A stretch of 64,000 bases of DNA from Pseudanabaena minima (GCF_051131155.1 NZ_CP159508.1:4030001-4094000); one strand, 5' to 3'; shown: positions 16,477 to 25,108, numbered from the stretch's first letter. Made by a program: numbers and translations. The notes: a model not told the origin generated them from the sequence alone.

Positions 16477-18402
16477 TTACGGCAAACAATTAAGAGTTGA
16501 TTTTGTAGATACGCCAGACTCAGCAACGTTACCAGAAGCTAAAGAGCAAAAATATGAACGAATATTAGGAGCAAGATTTAAAGCATTAGTAAAATCGGCG
16601 GATTCAACACTACCAACATTTTCAACGATCGCATTACGGAAATTCGCGCCATTAAGGTTTGTACCAGCAAACTCGACCAAAATTAGTTTTGCTGCGGTTA
16701 GGTTAGCTGCACTGAGATTTGCGTTGGAGAGGTTGGTTAAGTGAAGCTCCGCCGATCGCAAGTTGGCTGAAGATAAATCAGCATCGTCTAAGATTGCATC
16801 ACTAAGATTAGCTGCACTTAAATTACTCTCACTAAGATTCGCTTTAACGAGATTAGATTTACGAAGATTGGTAAGTACTAAATTTGCACCTTTAAGATTT
16901 GCAGAACTAAGATCAGCTTCACTCAGATTAGTCTTCATTAATTCAGCCCTTTGTAAAATCGCTGATCCCAACTTTGCTTGAAATAAATTGACTCGCAATA
17001 AATTTGCCTGAGATAAATTTGCTTCGGTCAGATTAGAAAAGGCTAAATTTGCATCAACAAGACTAGAGTTACTCAAATCCGCGCCTCGGAGATCGACTTT
17101 AACGATTTTAATGCCATTCAAATTTGCGTTTTTGAAGATGACTTGGCGTAAATCGACTCGCTCTAGCACAGAACCACTGAGATTAATATTGCTAAAGTCT
17201 TGACCTTGTAAGCGATCGCCTTGAGAGCCTGTCAACTGAATATATCGAAAATCTCGCTGCCCCTCTGCATATTTCGCTTGTAAAGTTGTGGCTGTGATTG
17301 GGGTTAATTTGGGAGTTGTAACAGCGACGGGAGTAGGAGAATTAGTAGGAGTAGGAGAAGGCGGATTAGTAGGAGGGATAGTTGTGACAGGCTGAGGTGG
17401 CGATGGAGTTTTTTTAACCAGCCAGAAAATAATCCCAGCAATAGCAAATAACGCTACCCCCCAAAATAAGAACCTCTTGGACTGTGTAACTACAATTTTT
17501 ACTTTTTGTAAAGGCTGTGCAGATTGTTCTTGCTGATCTTTGCCATGACAACGGCGGATCAGGCGATCGCATAGCTCACGAGTTTCATCATCAGGGATAT
17601 TCGCGATCGACTGAAACACAGGTGACAAATCAGGTTCTTGAAAATCGTTTTGCCGAAAAATCAAATTTTTGTTGTCTTCGTGGAAGGTTTCCCAAAGATT
17701 GGGTTGACTGGCTAAAGCCCGAAGAGACAGGGAAATCACTTCAAAGGAAAATTCATCAAGCTGATCCCCAAAGTCCTTTGGCGATCGCATTGGTGGCTGA
17801 TAGTTAGGATGCCCCACCTCAAGGGGTGGAGTCCCTCGCAATGCAGGCACATACATACCGTCATAATCCACCAGCTTTAGCTCTCCTTGATCGTCCACCA
17901 TGATATTGCCATGCTGCAAATCACCGTGGGCAATACCTACCTGTTGGAGATCTTTTTGGAGTTGTTTCAGTTGGCGATCTAAACGCAGTAATACTTGCGA
18001 ATCATCAATATATTCACCAATATAGCGATCGAGTTCTGAGCCTTCCACCCAATCCATTTTCAGAATCGGATACCATTCGCCTTTGACCAGAATTCCTTGG
18101 GTCAGAAATTCAAAATCAACTAAATAAGGGATTTGATGCTGGCTGAGATATTCACTGATTAACTTATAGCGTTGCTGCACATCTGACTGTGGAATGCGCG
18201 TAAAACAACGCACAGCCCAAGAGCGATTTCCCTTAGTAAGCTTGTATACCGTAGCAAAGTTGCCCGACCATAACAAAACTCGTCCTCGCGAATTTTTAGA
18301 AGTACTAGATTGCTTCAGGTCAGGATCGGCAAAGCAAAGATGTGGATTTTGCACTGCGATCGTGAAGTCAATATTTAAGGGCCAAGTTTGAATATCTGTC
18401 AT
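16477..18402 (-). CDS. Kinase-like protein fused to pentapeptide repeats
   Basis: A 641-residue protein. Residues 1-~290 are a protein-kinase-like domain: a glycine-poor loop (WSGNFATVYKL), an AVRCF strand with Arg in place of the usual VAIK Lys, catalytic loop HGDLQHGNIMVD and a metal-binding VDYDGMY in the DFG position. Then comes a Gln-rich linker, one TM helix (about 312-330), a Pro/Thr-rich spacer and about 40 A(D/N)LXX pentapeptide repeats (about 385-615) that should form a right-handed beta helix. Translation is coupled by ATGA to the upstream PP2C phosphatase, so the two probably act on the same target. The kinase is unusual and its substrates are unknown. Confidence 0.85.
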   Translation of the reverse strand: MTDIQTWPLNIDFTIAVQNPHLCFADPDLKQSSTSKNSRGRVLLWSGNFATVYKLTKGNRSWAVRCFTRIPQSDVQQRYKLISEYLSQHQIPYLVDFEFLTQGILVKGEWYPILKMDWVEGSELDRYIGEYIDDSQVLLRLDRQLKQLQKDLQQVGIAHGDLQHGNIMVDDQGELKLVDYDGMYVPALRGTPPLEVGHPNYQPPMRSPKDFGDQLDEFSFEVISLSLRALASQPNLWETFHEDNKNLIFRQNDFQEPDLSPVFQSIANIPDDETRELCDRLIRRCHGKDQQEQSAQPLQKVKIVVTQSKRFLFWGVALFAIAGIIFWLVKKTPSPPQPVTTIPPTNPPSPTPTNSPTPVAVTTPKLTPITATTLQAKYAEGQRDFRYIQLTGSQGDRLQGQDFSNINLSGSVLERVDLRQVIFKNANLNGIKIVKVDLRGADLSNSSLVDANLAFSNLTEANLSQANLLRVNLFQAKLGSAILQRAELMKTNLSEADLSSANLKGANLVLTNLRKSNLVKANLSESNLSAANLSDAILDDADLSSANLRSAELHLTNLSNANLSAANLTAAKLILVEFAGTNLNGANFRNAIVENVGSVESADFTNALNLAPNIRSYFCSLASGNVAESGVSTKSTLNCLP

Positions 18403-19367
18403 GACTCACAACTTTGACTCATCGGTGCATCCTGAATTTTGAGACATAGCAAGGTTGTATCGTCGTTAGCTATTTCATGGCGATCGCGCAAATCCGTCAC
18501 CCATTCTGCGAACAAATCTTGCGAGCTGATCTCGTCTAATTTTACCCAAGGATCTTGATTTGCTTCTAGTTGCTTAAAAATCCAACAGGCGATCGCATCG
18601 GTGGTCAAATAAAAGCGATCGCCATGTTTTGCATCTCCATAAATTTGTGAAATATTAATATTTGCCGCCTTAACATTGGTTCCGATTAGCTTGGGACGAT
18701 TATTAAATTCATGACTTTTTTGCAAAGGAAAGCTAGTTTGCAGACAGCGATCGCGCACGATAAATAAACAAGAATCTCCCACAGCAATGGATTTCCAACT
18801 TAAATCCGCAAAAACTTCTAAGCTCACAAAAGTAGCAAAAGCACCCTCACTAGCCTTACGTTTAGCAAACCAAGACAAATCCTGATGCGCTAACCATTGT
18901 TGCCAAGACTTTTGTAATGGCGATAGCCAATTTGCAGTACAAGCATAGACTTCTTGCCAAGGTAATTGACGATTCACAAAAGTCGTTACTAACTCTCGCG
19001 CCCATTCCCGTGCAAAGGAAGACTCGGTTGCCCCATCGGACAAAGCGATCGACACCATCGGATTTCGTTTTACACAATGCCAAATGTCTTCACATTCGGC
19101 GATCATATTTCCAGCCTTTTGGACTGAAAAACTCTGAATTAACTCAAAATTAGCCTCTAGTTCTCTGTCTAAATTTTTTTGCTCAGGCTTGAGGGGCTGA
19201 TTATATAAACTGCGATCGCTATATTTCTGAGCATTTAAGGATATCGCCTTAAAGCCAAAATTTGCATACCCATGGGGAGAATGCAAGCCAGAAAAATTAT
19301 TAGGGCAAAAAGGTCTATACACAGTAGCTATAGCGATCGCTAATTTGATCAGCAAATTCAAGGTCAC
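18399..19367 (-). CDS. PP2C-type protein phosphatase
   Basis: A 322-residue PPM-family phosphatase. The metal-binding motifs are recognisable though divergent: SIALSDGATES (usual DGVGG/DG), SIAVGDSCLFIVRD, YLTTDAIACWIF (the usual TDG is TDA) and ANDDTTLLCLKI (DDxT). The GTG start at 19367 is uncertain, because the first ~60 residues are poorly conserved in character and HIP1-rich; an internal start is possible. Its stop overlaps the kinase-pentapeptide gene by four bases. In many bacteria such phosphatase-kinase pairs occur with a von Willebrand A protein; none is present here. Confidence 0.82.
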   Translation of the reverse strand: MTLNLLIKLAIAIATVYRPFCPNNFSGLHSPHGYANFGFKAISLNAQKYSDRSLYNQPLKPEQKNLDRELEANFELIQSFSVQKAGNMIAECEDIWHCVKRNPMVSIALSDGATESSFAREWARELVTTFVNRQLPWQEVYACTANWLSPLQKSWQQWLAHQDLSWFAKRKASEGAFATFVSLEVFADLSWKSIAVGDSCLFIVRDRCLQTSFPLQKSHEFNNRPKLIGTNVKAANINISQIYGDAKHGDRFYLTTDAIACWIFKQLEANQDPWVKLDEISSQDLFAEWVTDLRDRHEIANDDTTLLCLKIQDAPMSQSCES

Positions 19368-19390
19368 ACCTTAGCACATTAACCTAATCG

Positions 19391-19454
19391 AAAAGCCGCC
19401 ATAGGGCGGCTTTTCTTATGCAAAAAATAGAGCGTAATTTACACGCTCTATTTT
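19391..19454 (-). terminator. Two tandem hairpins after ycf54
   Basis: Stem 1 is at 19424-19435/19443-19454 (AAAATAGAGCGT and its complement), just past the ycf54 stop. Stem 2 is AAAAGCCGCC...GGCGGCTTTT at 19391-19414 and has flanking A/T runs on both sides. Together they should end ycf54 transcription before the phosphatase gene. Confidence 0.8.
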
Positions 19455-19456
19455 GA

Positions 19457-19798
19457 TTAGGCAAATGCTAAAGAAGCTAAAGGCTGGGGAATAGAGGCGC
19501 TAGGGGCAGTAAATTCTCCAGTCACCACAAACTCAAGTCTTAACTTCAGCCAACGCATAGTATTTGGATCAGTTGTAATGATCGCCGCCGCAGGTTGGGG
19601 AATTTGCTTTTTAATGCTTGCCATCTCAGGCGCTTCCAAAAAAGCAGGCTGCTCAATCAACCAAAAATTAATTTCCTTATTGCGAGCCTCAAAATTGCGC
19701 CGACGCTCCGATAGCGTCTCACCCAAAGGTTTCCCTTCGTCTTCGCACAAGTACTTACGGCTAGCAGCCACGAAATAGTATTGCTGGGAGTCTGACAT
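19457..19798 (-). CDS. ycf54: Ycf54 homologue, Mg-protoporphyrin ester cyclase complex subunit
   Basis: A 113-residue protein from ATG 19798 (MSDSQQYYFVAAS). The sequence YYFVAASRKYLCEDE, NKEINFWLIEQPAFLEAPEM and IITTDPNTMRWLKLRLEFVVTGEF matches the conserved body of Ycf54 (DUF2488), a small protein that assembles with the AcsF/CycI cyclase and is needed to form the isocyclic E ring of chlorophyll. The whole family length is present. It is a single gene with tandem terminators; no other chlorophyll genes are near. Confidence 0.93.
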   Translation of the reverse strand: MSDSQQYYFVAASRKYLCEDEGKPLGETLSERRRNFEARNKEINFWLIEQPAFLEAPEMASIKKQIPQPAAAIITTDPNTMRWLKLRLEFVVTGEFTAPSASIPQPLASLAFA

Positions 19799-19858
19799 AA
19801 ATTTTTTTCTTAACAAGGTAATAGCTTGTAAAGCCAGATCTATGTTAGCTCTTATTTA

Positions 19859-19961
19859 ATACCAAAACACAAAACGGCTAAGCCGTTTTGTGTTTTTAAA
19901 ATCCTTACAGGGTCTGGTTTTTAATCCCCAAAAGTGTCGTCACACTTTTGGGGATTGATAT
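19859..19961. repeat. Family B 103-bp element, copy 2
   Basis: It starts ATACCAAAACACAAAACGGC and ends GGGATTGATAT. Two hairpins (AAACGGCTAAGCCGTTTT at the left, CCAAAAGTGTCGTCACACTTTTGG at the right) flank the conserved block CCTTACAGGGTCTGGTTTTT. It lies between ycf54 and the HAD gene. Confidence 0.88.
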
Positions 19962-19987
19962 ATCTAAACTTTGCAATAAGTGCCTCA

Positions 19988-20034
19988 AACCAAGATCTGT
20001 ACCGCCCGCAAAGAGGGCGGTACAGATCTTGGTT
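19988..20034 (-). terminator. Strong hairpin downstream of the HAD hydrolase gene
   Basis: A perfect 20-bp stem (19988-20007 with 20015-20034; top AACCAAGATCTGTACCGCCC) with a 7-base loop. It begins about 20 bp beyond the stop codon of the HAD gene. No T-run follows on the minus strand, so it may be a repeat core that doubles as a stabiliser. Confidence 0.6.
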
Positions 20035-20053
20035 GGGGTTTTATATTTTGTAC

Positions 20054-20845
20054 TTAAATACTTAGATTAAGTTGTGGTGTTAGCTCTAGAACACTGTTCA
20101 ACACCATATCCGCACCATTTTCCTTGAGCAAAGCTGTATAGCGATCGCGTAAATCTTCACTGACATGTGGAGGAATTACGCCAACAGCAACATATTGATA
20201 ACTAGGCTCAAAGTCTCGCGCCTTTATCACCGTCAGCATATCCGCCACAGTATCCCCCACATACACAATCACCGTTACAGTATTACCCTGCTTCATCTCA
20301 ATTTGCTTAGCCGCTAATAACAGCCCTGTGGGATCAGGCTTACCTGCCGCATCCTCCATCGCTATTAGCACAGGCTCATTAATATCTAGCCGCCTTAGTA
20401 CATAACCAGCCGAAGCCCGCGTTGCCCCACTAAAAAAGCCCCAACCAATTCCTGAGATCGACAACTCCTGAAAATATTTCTTAGTAGCAATCAGAGGCTC
20501 TGTCGCAATATAACCATCTGACCAGTCAGGATTACGACCCCGATAACGACTTTGGAAAAACTCAACAATCGCCTCATAGGATACTTGAATCTCTTTCCCC
20601 AGACTTTGAAAATATCGCTTAATTAGCTCCTGTGAAGCTTCCCAGTCATTATTCCAAATCCCTTCGGCTTTTAACTCGTCAATTTCTTCGGGAGTAGGAC
20701 GGTAAGCAGCTTTTGTAAAATGCTCAACCGTATCAGCAAGTGCACGGCGATAGGAACCTGATACATCCCGAATCACGCCATCAATATCAAAGACAAAAAT
20801 ACTTTTGTTTAATAGTTTTGAATCAACTTTAGAGGTTTCAATCAT
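20054..20845 (-). CDS. HAD superfamily hydrolase, cyanobacterial TIGR01548-like
   Basis: A protein of 263 residues from ATG 20845; a TTG four codons upstream is also open. HAD motif I is FVFDIDGVIRDVSGSYRRA (nucleophile Asp and acid Asp), motif II is GFFSGATR, and motif IV is the VYVGDTVADML loop, with the Lys of motif III in GKPDPTGLLLA. The opening and length match a cyanobacterial subfamily IA group sometimes fused to imidazoleglycerol-phosphate dehydratase. It probably dephosphorylates a small metabolite; the substrate is unknown. It diverges from ycf65 across about 60 bp. Confidence 0.88.
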   Translation of the reverse strand: MIETSKVDSKLLNKSIFVFDIDGVIRDVSGSYRRALADTVEHFTKAAYRPTPEEIDELKAEGIWNNDWEASQELIKRYFQSLGKEIQVSYEAIVEFFQSRYRGRNPDWSDGYIATEPLIATKKYFQELSISGIGWGFFSGATRASAGYVLRRLDINEPVLIAMEDAAGKPDPTGLLLAAKQIEMKQGNTVTVIVYVGDTVADMLTVIKARDFEPSYQYVAVGVIPPHVSEDLRDRYTALLKENGADMVLNSVLELTPQLNLSI

Positions 20846-20905
20846 GTTATAGTGCAAGATCGCTACTTTAATATGTAATTTAACTTTTCTTGGAGGTAGG
20901 TAGCA

Positions 20906-21205
20906 TTGTCCCAGTTTATTCTAAAAATCTTATGGTTAGAGAATAATGTAGCTCTTGCCGTCGATCAAGTCGTTGGCAAAGGCTTCAGCCCTCTCACCAA
21001 GTATTTCTTTTGGCCCCGTGATGATGCTTGGGATCAACTTAAAACAGAAATGGAAAGCAAGCCTTGGATTGCCGATCAAGATCGGATTGAAATTTTAAAT
21101 AAGGCAACCGAAGTAATTAATTACTGGCAGCAAGAGGGCAAAAATCGCCCTATGACAGAAGCTCAAGGTAAATTCCCTGATGTCATATTTACTGGTAGTA
21201 ACTAA
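20906..21205 (+). CDS. ycf65: Ycf65 / PSRP-3 family ribosome-associated protein
   Basis: A 99-residue protein, MSQFILKILWLENNVALAVDQ, with the YFFWPRDDAWDQLKTEME and INYWQQEG segments that define Ycf65 (plastid-specific ribosomal protein 3), a small-subunit component of chloroplast and cyanobacterial ribosomes. The start must be TTG: a stop codon lies two codons upstream in frame, no ATG is available, and a good GGAGG site lies nine bases before it. It is followed by a bidirectional terminator shared with psbC. Confidence 0.93.
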   Translation: MSQFILKILWLENNVALAVDQVVGKGFSPLTKYFFWPRDDAWDQLKTEMESKPWIADQDRIEILNKATEVINYWQQEGKNRPMTEAQGKFPDVIFTGSN

Positions 21206-21211
21206 GCAAAT

Positions 21212-21273
21212 AAAAAAGGGGCGCAATGCGCCCCTTTTTTATTTGAGTATTTGGTGCAGCGCACCAAATACTC
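21212..21273. terminator. Bidirectional terminators between ycf65 and psbC
   Basis: Hairpin 1 has arms 21212-21224/21228-21240 (AAAAAAGGGGCGC) with T- and A-runs on both sides, good for either strand. Hairpin 2 has arms 21245-21257/21261-21273 (GAGTATTTGGTGC). They lie between converging ycf65 and psbC. Confidence 0.9.
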
Positions 21274-21285
21274 AAGGGAAAGAAA

Positions 21286-22677
21286 CTATTTATCGAGAGC
21301 AGGCATCGATAGTACAGCCTCAGTCTCACGGTCAATACCCTTTTCAAAGCCAGCAACAGCCGCGCGTGCGCGACCAGCATGCCATAGGTGACCAACCAAG
21401 AACATAAAGGACAATACGAAGTGAGAGGTAGACAACCAAGAACGAGGAGAAACAAAGTTTACCGCGTTAATTTCAGTGATAACACCACCAACTGAGTTCA
21501 AGGAACCCAAAGGAGCGTGCGTCATGTACTCAGCAGCACGACGTACTTGCCAAGGCTGAACGTCATTCTTGAGTTTGTCGATATCTAAGCCGTTAGGACC
21601 ACGGAGAGGCTCCAACCAAGGACCACGGAAGTCCCAGAAACGCATGGTTTCACCACCAAAAATGATTTCGCCCGAAGGAGAACGCATCAGGTACTTACCA
21701 AGACCAGTAGGACCTTGGGAGGTTGCAATGTTTGCACCAAGCTTTTGGTCACGAACAAGGTAGGTAAATGCTTGAGATTGAGATGCTTCAGCGCCAGTAG
21801 GTCCAAAGAACTCACTAGGATAAACAGTGTTGTTAAACCACACAAAGCAAGTAGCGATAAACGCCATAAAGCTCAATGCACCAAGACTGTAAGATAGATA
21901 TGCTTCACCAGACCAAACCAGAGCGCGTCTTGCCCAACCGAAAGGCTTGGTAAGGATATGCCAAATACCACCAGTAATGCAGATCAAGCCAATCCAAATA
22001 TGTCCGCCAACTACGTCTTCGAGGTTGTTAACACCAACGATGTTGCCTTCACCACCAAAAGGTGAGTTGAGCAAATAGCCAAAGATAACAACGGGGTTGA
22101 TCGTAGGGTTAGTGATCACACGTACATCACCTCCACCAGGAGCCCATGTATCATAAAGACCACCAAAGAACATTGCCTTGAATACGAGTAGAAGTGCACC
22201 AAAGCCTAACACAATCAGGTGATACCCGATAATGTTAGTCATCTGGTTCTTATCTTTCCAGTCATATCCAAAGAAAGAAGAATAATTTTCTAAGACTTCA
22301 GGTCCGCGCAAAGCATGGTAAATACCACCAAAGCCAAGTACAGCCGAAGAAATGAGGTGTAACACACCAACTACAAAGTATGGAAATACATCAACAACTT
22401 CACCGCCAGCACCAACACCCCAACCTTGAGTTGCAAGGTGAGGCAATAGGATAAAGCCCTGCTCATACATTGGCTTTTCAGGGACAAAGTGTGCGACTTC
22501 AAACAAAGTCATTGCACCAGCCCAGAACACAATTAAACCAGCGTGAGCAACGTGAGCGCCCAGCAGTTTACCAGAAAGGTTAATGAGTCGTGCGTTGCCA
22601 GACCACCAAGCAAAGCCCGATGAGTCTTGTGTACGCCCGCCCACTCCTAGGGAGTTTAAGTTAATGGTCGTCGTCAC
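21286..22677 (-). CDS. psbC: Photosystem II CP43 chlorophyll protein
   Basis: A full-length 463-residue CP43. It has six TM helices with chlorophyll-binding His pairs (GAHVAHAGL, GVLHLISSAVLGFGGIYHAL, GGHIWIG...WHIL, SWLSTSHFVL...GHLWHAGRARA) and the large lumenal loop containing GGETMRFWDFRGPW, whose Glu and Arg touch the Mn4CaO5 cluster. That loop separates it from the IsiA antenna. The start is GTG at 22677 with CTGGAG about 10 bases upstream. Unusually, it lies 217 bp downstream of the psbD stop instead of overlapping it. Confidence 0.97.
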   Translation of the reverse strand: MTTTINLNSLGVGGRTQDSSGFAWWSGNARLINLSGKLLGAHVAHAGLIVFWAGAMTLFEVAHFVPEKPMYEQGFILLPHLATQGWGVGAGGEVVDVFPYFVVGVLHLISSAVLGFGGIYHALRGPEVLENYSSFFGYDWKDKNQMTNIIGYHLIVLGFGALLLVFKAMFFGGLYDTWAPGGGDVRVITNPTINPVVIFGYLLNSPFGGEGNIVGVNNLEDVVGGHIWIGLICITGGIWHILTKPFGWARRALVWSGEAYLSYSLGALSFMAFIATCFVWFNNTVYPSEFFGPTGAEASQSQAFTYLVRDQKLGANIATSQGPTGLGKYLMRSPSGEIIFGGETMRFWDFRGPWLEPLRGPNGLDIDKLKNDVQPWQVRRAAEYMTHAPLGSLNSVGGVITEINAVNFVSPRSWLSTSHFVLSFMFLVGHLWHAGRARAAVAGFEKGIDRETEAVLSMPALDK

Positions 22678-22894
22678 GAGAGGTTATCTCCAGAAAAATT
22701 TTTATAGGTTTAAAGTGCAAATAATTTTTAAGCTATCAGTTACCAGATAGTTAACTGCTAACATTCAGACGTTTGATGAGATTCATCATAATCCAAAAAC
22801 TAGTAGAACCGTACTGATTTCTGATAGCTAAGTTTTGCAGTTATCCTCAAAAAATCGATTGCAGATTGCGGCAATCGATTTTTAAGATTCAAAT
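22678..22894 (-). promoter_or_regulatory. psbD-psbC intergenic region with terminator-like hairpin
   Basis: A perfect 13-bp stem (AAAAATCGATTGC and its complement, about 22850-22884) lies directly after psbD and ends in a T-run on the minus strand, like a rho-independent terminator. The remaining ~170 bp could hold a separate psbC promoter and leader; SD CTGGAG precedes the GTG start. Which promoter is used cannot be seen. Confidence 0.75.
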
Positions 22895-23956
22895 TTATAG
22901 TGCGTTACCGCGAGGTAATACTTCTTCAGGGAAGATGAATCTTTCAGCTGGTTGGTCTTGAGGAGCCATCCAAGCACGGATACCTTCGTTCAAGAGCAAG
23001 TTCTTGGTGTAGAAGGTTTCAAATTCAGGGTCTTCTGCTGCACGAACTTCTTGTGATACGAAGTCATAGGCGCGCAAGTTCAATGCTAGACCAACAATAC
23101 CTACGCTGCTGAACCATAGTCCAGTTACAGGTACGAATAGCATGAAGAAGTGCAACCAACGCTTGTTGGAGAATGCGATACCAAAGATTTGGCTCCAGAA
23201 ACGGTTAGCTGTAACCATGGAGTAGGTTTCTTCAGCTTGAGTTGGGTTGAAAGCTTTGAAAGTGTTAGAGCCTTCACCATCTTCAAACAAGGTGTTTTCT
23301 ACGGTTGCACCGTGAATAGCACAAAGCAATGCACCACCAAGGATGCCTGCTACACCCATCATGTGGAATGGGTTTAGCGTCCAGTTGTGGAAACCTTGTA
23401 GGAACAAGATGAAGCGGAAAATACCAGCAACACCGAAGGTAGGACCGAAGAACCAACCAGATTGTCCCAAGGGGTACATTAAAAAGACGGATACGAATAC
23501 GGAGATAGGACCAGAAAAGGCGATCGCATTATAAGGACGAATACCAACTAGACGAGCAATTTCAAACTGACGAAGCATGAAGCCGATCAGTGCGAATGCA
23601 CCGTGAAGCGCTAGAAATGTCCACAGACCACCGATTTGACACCAGCGGGTAAAGTCACCTTGTGCTTCAGGTCCCCAAAGCAATAGCAAAGAGTGTCCAA
23701 CGCTCAAAGGTGGAGAAGATACAGCTACGGTCAAGATATTGCAACCTTCGAGGAAGCTAGAAGCTAGACCGTGGCTATACCAAGATGATACGAAGGTGAT
23801 ACCTGTAAACCAGCCACCAATTGATAAAAATGCGGTAGGGAATAGCAACAAGCCACTCCAACCAATAAATACAAATCTGTCGCGCTTTAGCCAGTCGTCG
23901 ATGATGTCAAACCATCCTCTTTCGACTTCTTGCGACCTGCCCATTGCAATGGTCAT
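22895..23956 (-). CDS. psbD: Photosystem II reaction centre protein D2
   Basis: A 353-residue D2, one residue longer at the N terminus than usual. Key residues are in place: His118 (accessory Chl), Tyr161 (TyrD), His190 (TyrD partner), His198 (P680 Chl ligand) and the non-haem-iron histidines in CAIHGA and KRWLHFF, plus the C-terminal FPEEVLPRGNAL. Small differences from common sequences include SPPLSVGHS and SGWFFGPTFGVAGIF, where Ala is often found in place of Gly. It binds QA and pairs with D1 in the PSII core in the thylakoid membrane. Confidence 0.97.
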   Translation of the reverse strand: MTIAMGRSQEVERGWFDIIDDWLKRDRFVFIGWSGLLLFPTAFLSIGGWFTGITFVSSWYSHGLASSFLEGCNILTVAVSSPPLSVGHSLLLLWGPEAQGDFTRWCQIGGLWTFLALHGAFALIGFMLRQFEIARLVGIRPYNAIAFSGPISVFVSVFLMYPLGQSGWFFGPTFGVAGIFRFILFLQGFHNWTLNPFHMMGVAGILGGALLCAIHGATVENTLFEDGEGSNTFKAFNPTQAEETYSMVTANRFWSQIFGIAFSNKRWLHFFMLFVPVTGLWFSSVGIVGLALNLRAYDFVSQEVRAAEDPEFETFYTKNLLLNEGIRAWMAPQDQPAERFIFPEEVLPRGNAL

Positions 23957-24409
23957 AATCTTAAATCCTGCTGTAACTAAGAGTATTTATATGGATTTGA
24001 AATTAGCTTAACACATCTTTACGTTTGGGGTCTTACAAAATAGTTAAAAACCTCAAATTGTTTGCAAGCAAGGGTTTGAGCTTACTTTACAAAGTATATG
24101 TAATTAGCAAAAAATCTTAAAAAAGTATTAAGAAGGTTTACTTCTACCTCTTTTGAGATAGTTGCCAATAAATTAATATATTAATTAACAATAATAGCAG
24201 TGCTAAATCCAGTCATTTCAAAAATGTTGTAAGGGAGATTGATTTGACTTGATCTTCGTCCTAACAGCTAAGTATTTGTACTTATAAATTTTGCAAACAT
24301 TGATAATGCAAGTAGTCAATAATCACTAAAGCTTGCGATCGCGATCGCAAGTTTTAATTCAACAACAGGGCAGTATTGGTTAAAGCTGCATTAGCAATAG
24401 GTAATTAAA
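23957..24409. promoter_or_regulatory. 453-bp gap between psbD and the pilin-like gene, divergent promoters
   Basis: The two genes read outward from here, so both promoters must lie within. The psbD side (23957-24100) has an AGGA site about nine bases before its ATG. A double HIP1 palindrome, TTGCGATCGCGATCGCAA, sits at about 24333-24350. I see no extra gene and no transposon-like repeat in this gap. Confidence 0.6.
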
Positions 24410-25108
24410 ATGATTGGGCAGGTCGCAACAAGACAGTCTGAAACATTACAAGAACCATTACAAACAGGTGATCTTCAGGAAGAGGTATCGTCTTTTCTTG
24501 AAAACATCAGTGAGATAGATACTGAAGCTAATTTGCTTGCTGATTTACCTCAAAAAGAAGATATATCAACAAAGTCGAAAAAATATCGACGGCTATTACG
24601 TTGGTCAATTTATGGCTTGTTAGGATTTGGAATAATTGCAATAGTAGCTCCTGCATTTCTAGGGTCATTTAGTTGTGGCACAAAAGCTAGGAGTGCAGAG
24701 GCTCGGAGTTATGTAGGAAGTATGGGTAAAGCGCAGCAAGCTTTTTGGCTAGAAAATGGAGCTTTGGGGCGATCAATCCCTGCTTTGGCAATTGGCATTA
24801 AAGAGGAGACAGATAACTACAAGTATGATTTACAAAGTTTTGAGCTTGTTGCCTATCATTACGGCGTCCCCAAGAATGACAATTTAAAAAGTTTTGTCGG
24901 AGCCGTGTTTGTAGTTCCTGAAACAAATAAAACATCTCAAGGTTTAAATCATCCAACTTCAAGCCCAAAGCCAAGCACCAAAAAAGAGCTAACTACAACC
25001 ACGATTCTTTGTGAATCCCCCAAACTTGGTGTAAAGACAAAGCTACCAAAACCATTTCTAGAAAATGGCATTCCAAAATGTGCAGAGGGAACTGTCTTTA
25101 TAAGATAG
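24410..25108 (+). CDS. Type IV pilin-like protein with long N-terminal extension
   Basis: A 232-residue protein. Residues 1-60 are acidic and polar; one TM helix follows at about 65-87 (SIYGLLGFGIIAIVAPAFLG), then the motif KARSAEARSYVGSMGKAQQAFWLENGAL, which is the pattern after the hydrophobic stalk of cyanobacterial type IV pilin-like (G/H) proteins. It lacks a GFTLxE prepilin peptidase site before the TM. The rest is a globular Thr/Lys-rich domain with several Cys. It is probably a membrane-anchored pilin relative; a role in pili is inference. It diverges from psbD. Confidence 0.7.
   Translation: MIGQVATRQSETLQEPLQTGDLQEEVSSFLENISEIDTEANLLADLPQKEDISTKSKKYRRLLRWSIYGLLGFGIIAIVAPAFLGSFSCGTKARSAEARSYVGSMGKAQQAFWLENGALGRSIPALAIGIKEETDNYKYDLQSFELVAYHYGVPKNDNLKSFVGAVFVVPETNKTSQGLNHPTSSPKPSTKKELTTTTILCESPKLGVKTKLPKPFLENGIPKCAEGTVFIR

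Noticed and set aside
21189..21455. Open frames across the psbC 3' end and the terminator
   Set aside because: They lie over psbC in another frame and contain terminator repeats.
21286..22677. IsiA (iron-stress antenna) as the identity of the CP43-like gene
   Set aside because: The long lumenal loop with GGETMRFWD is present, which IsiA lacks.
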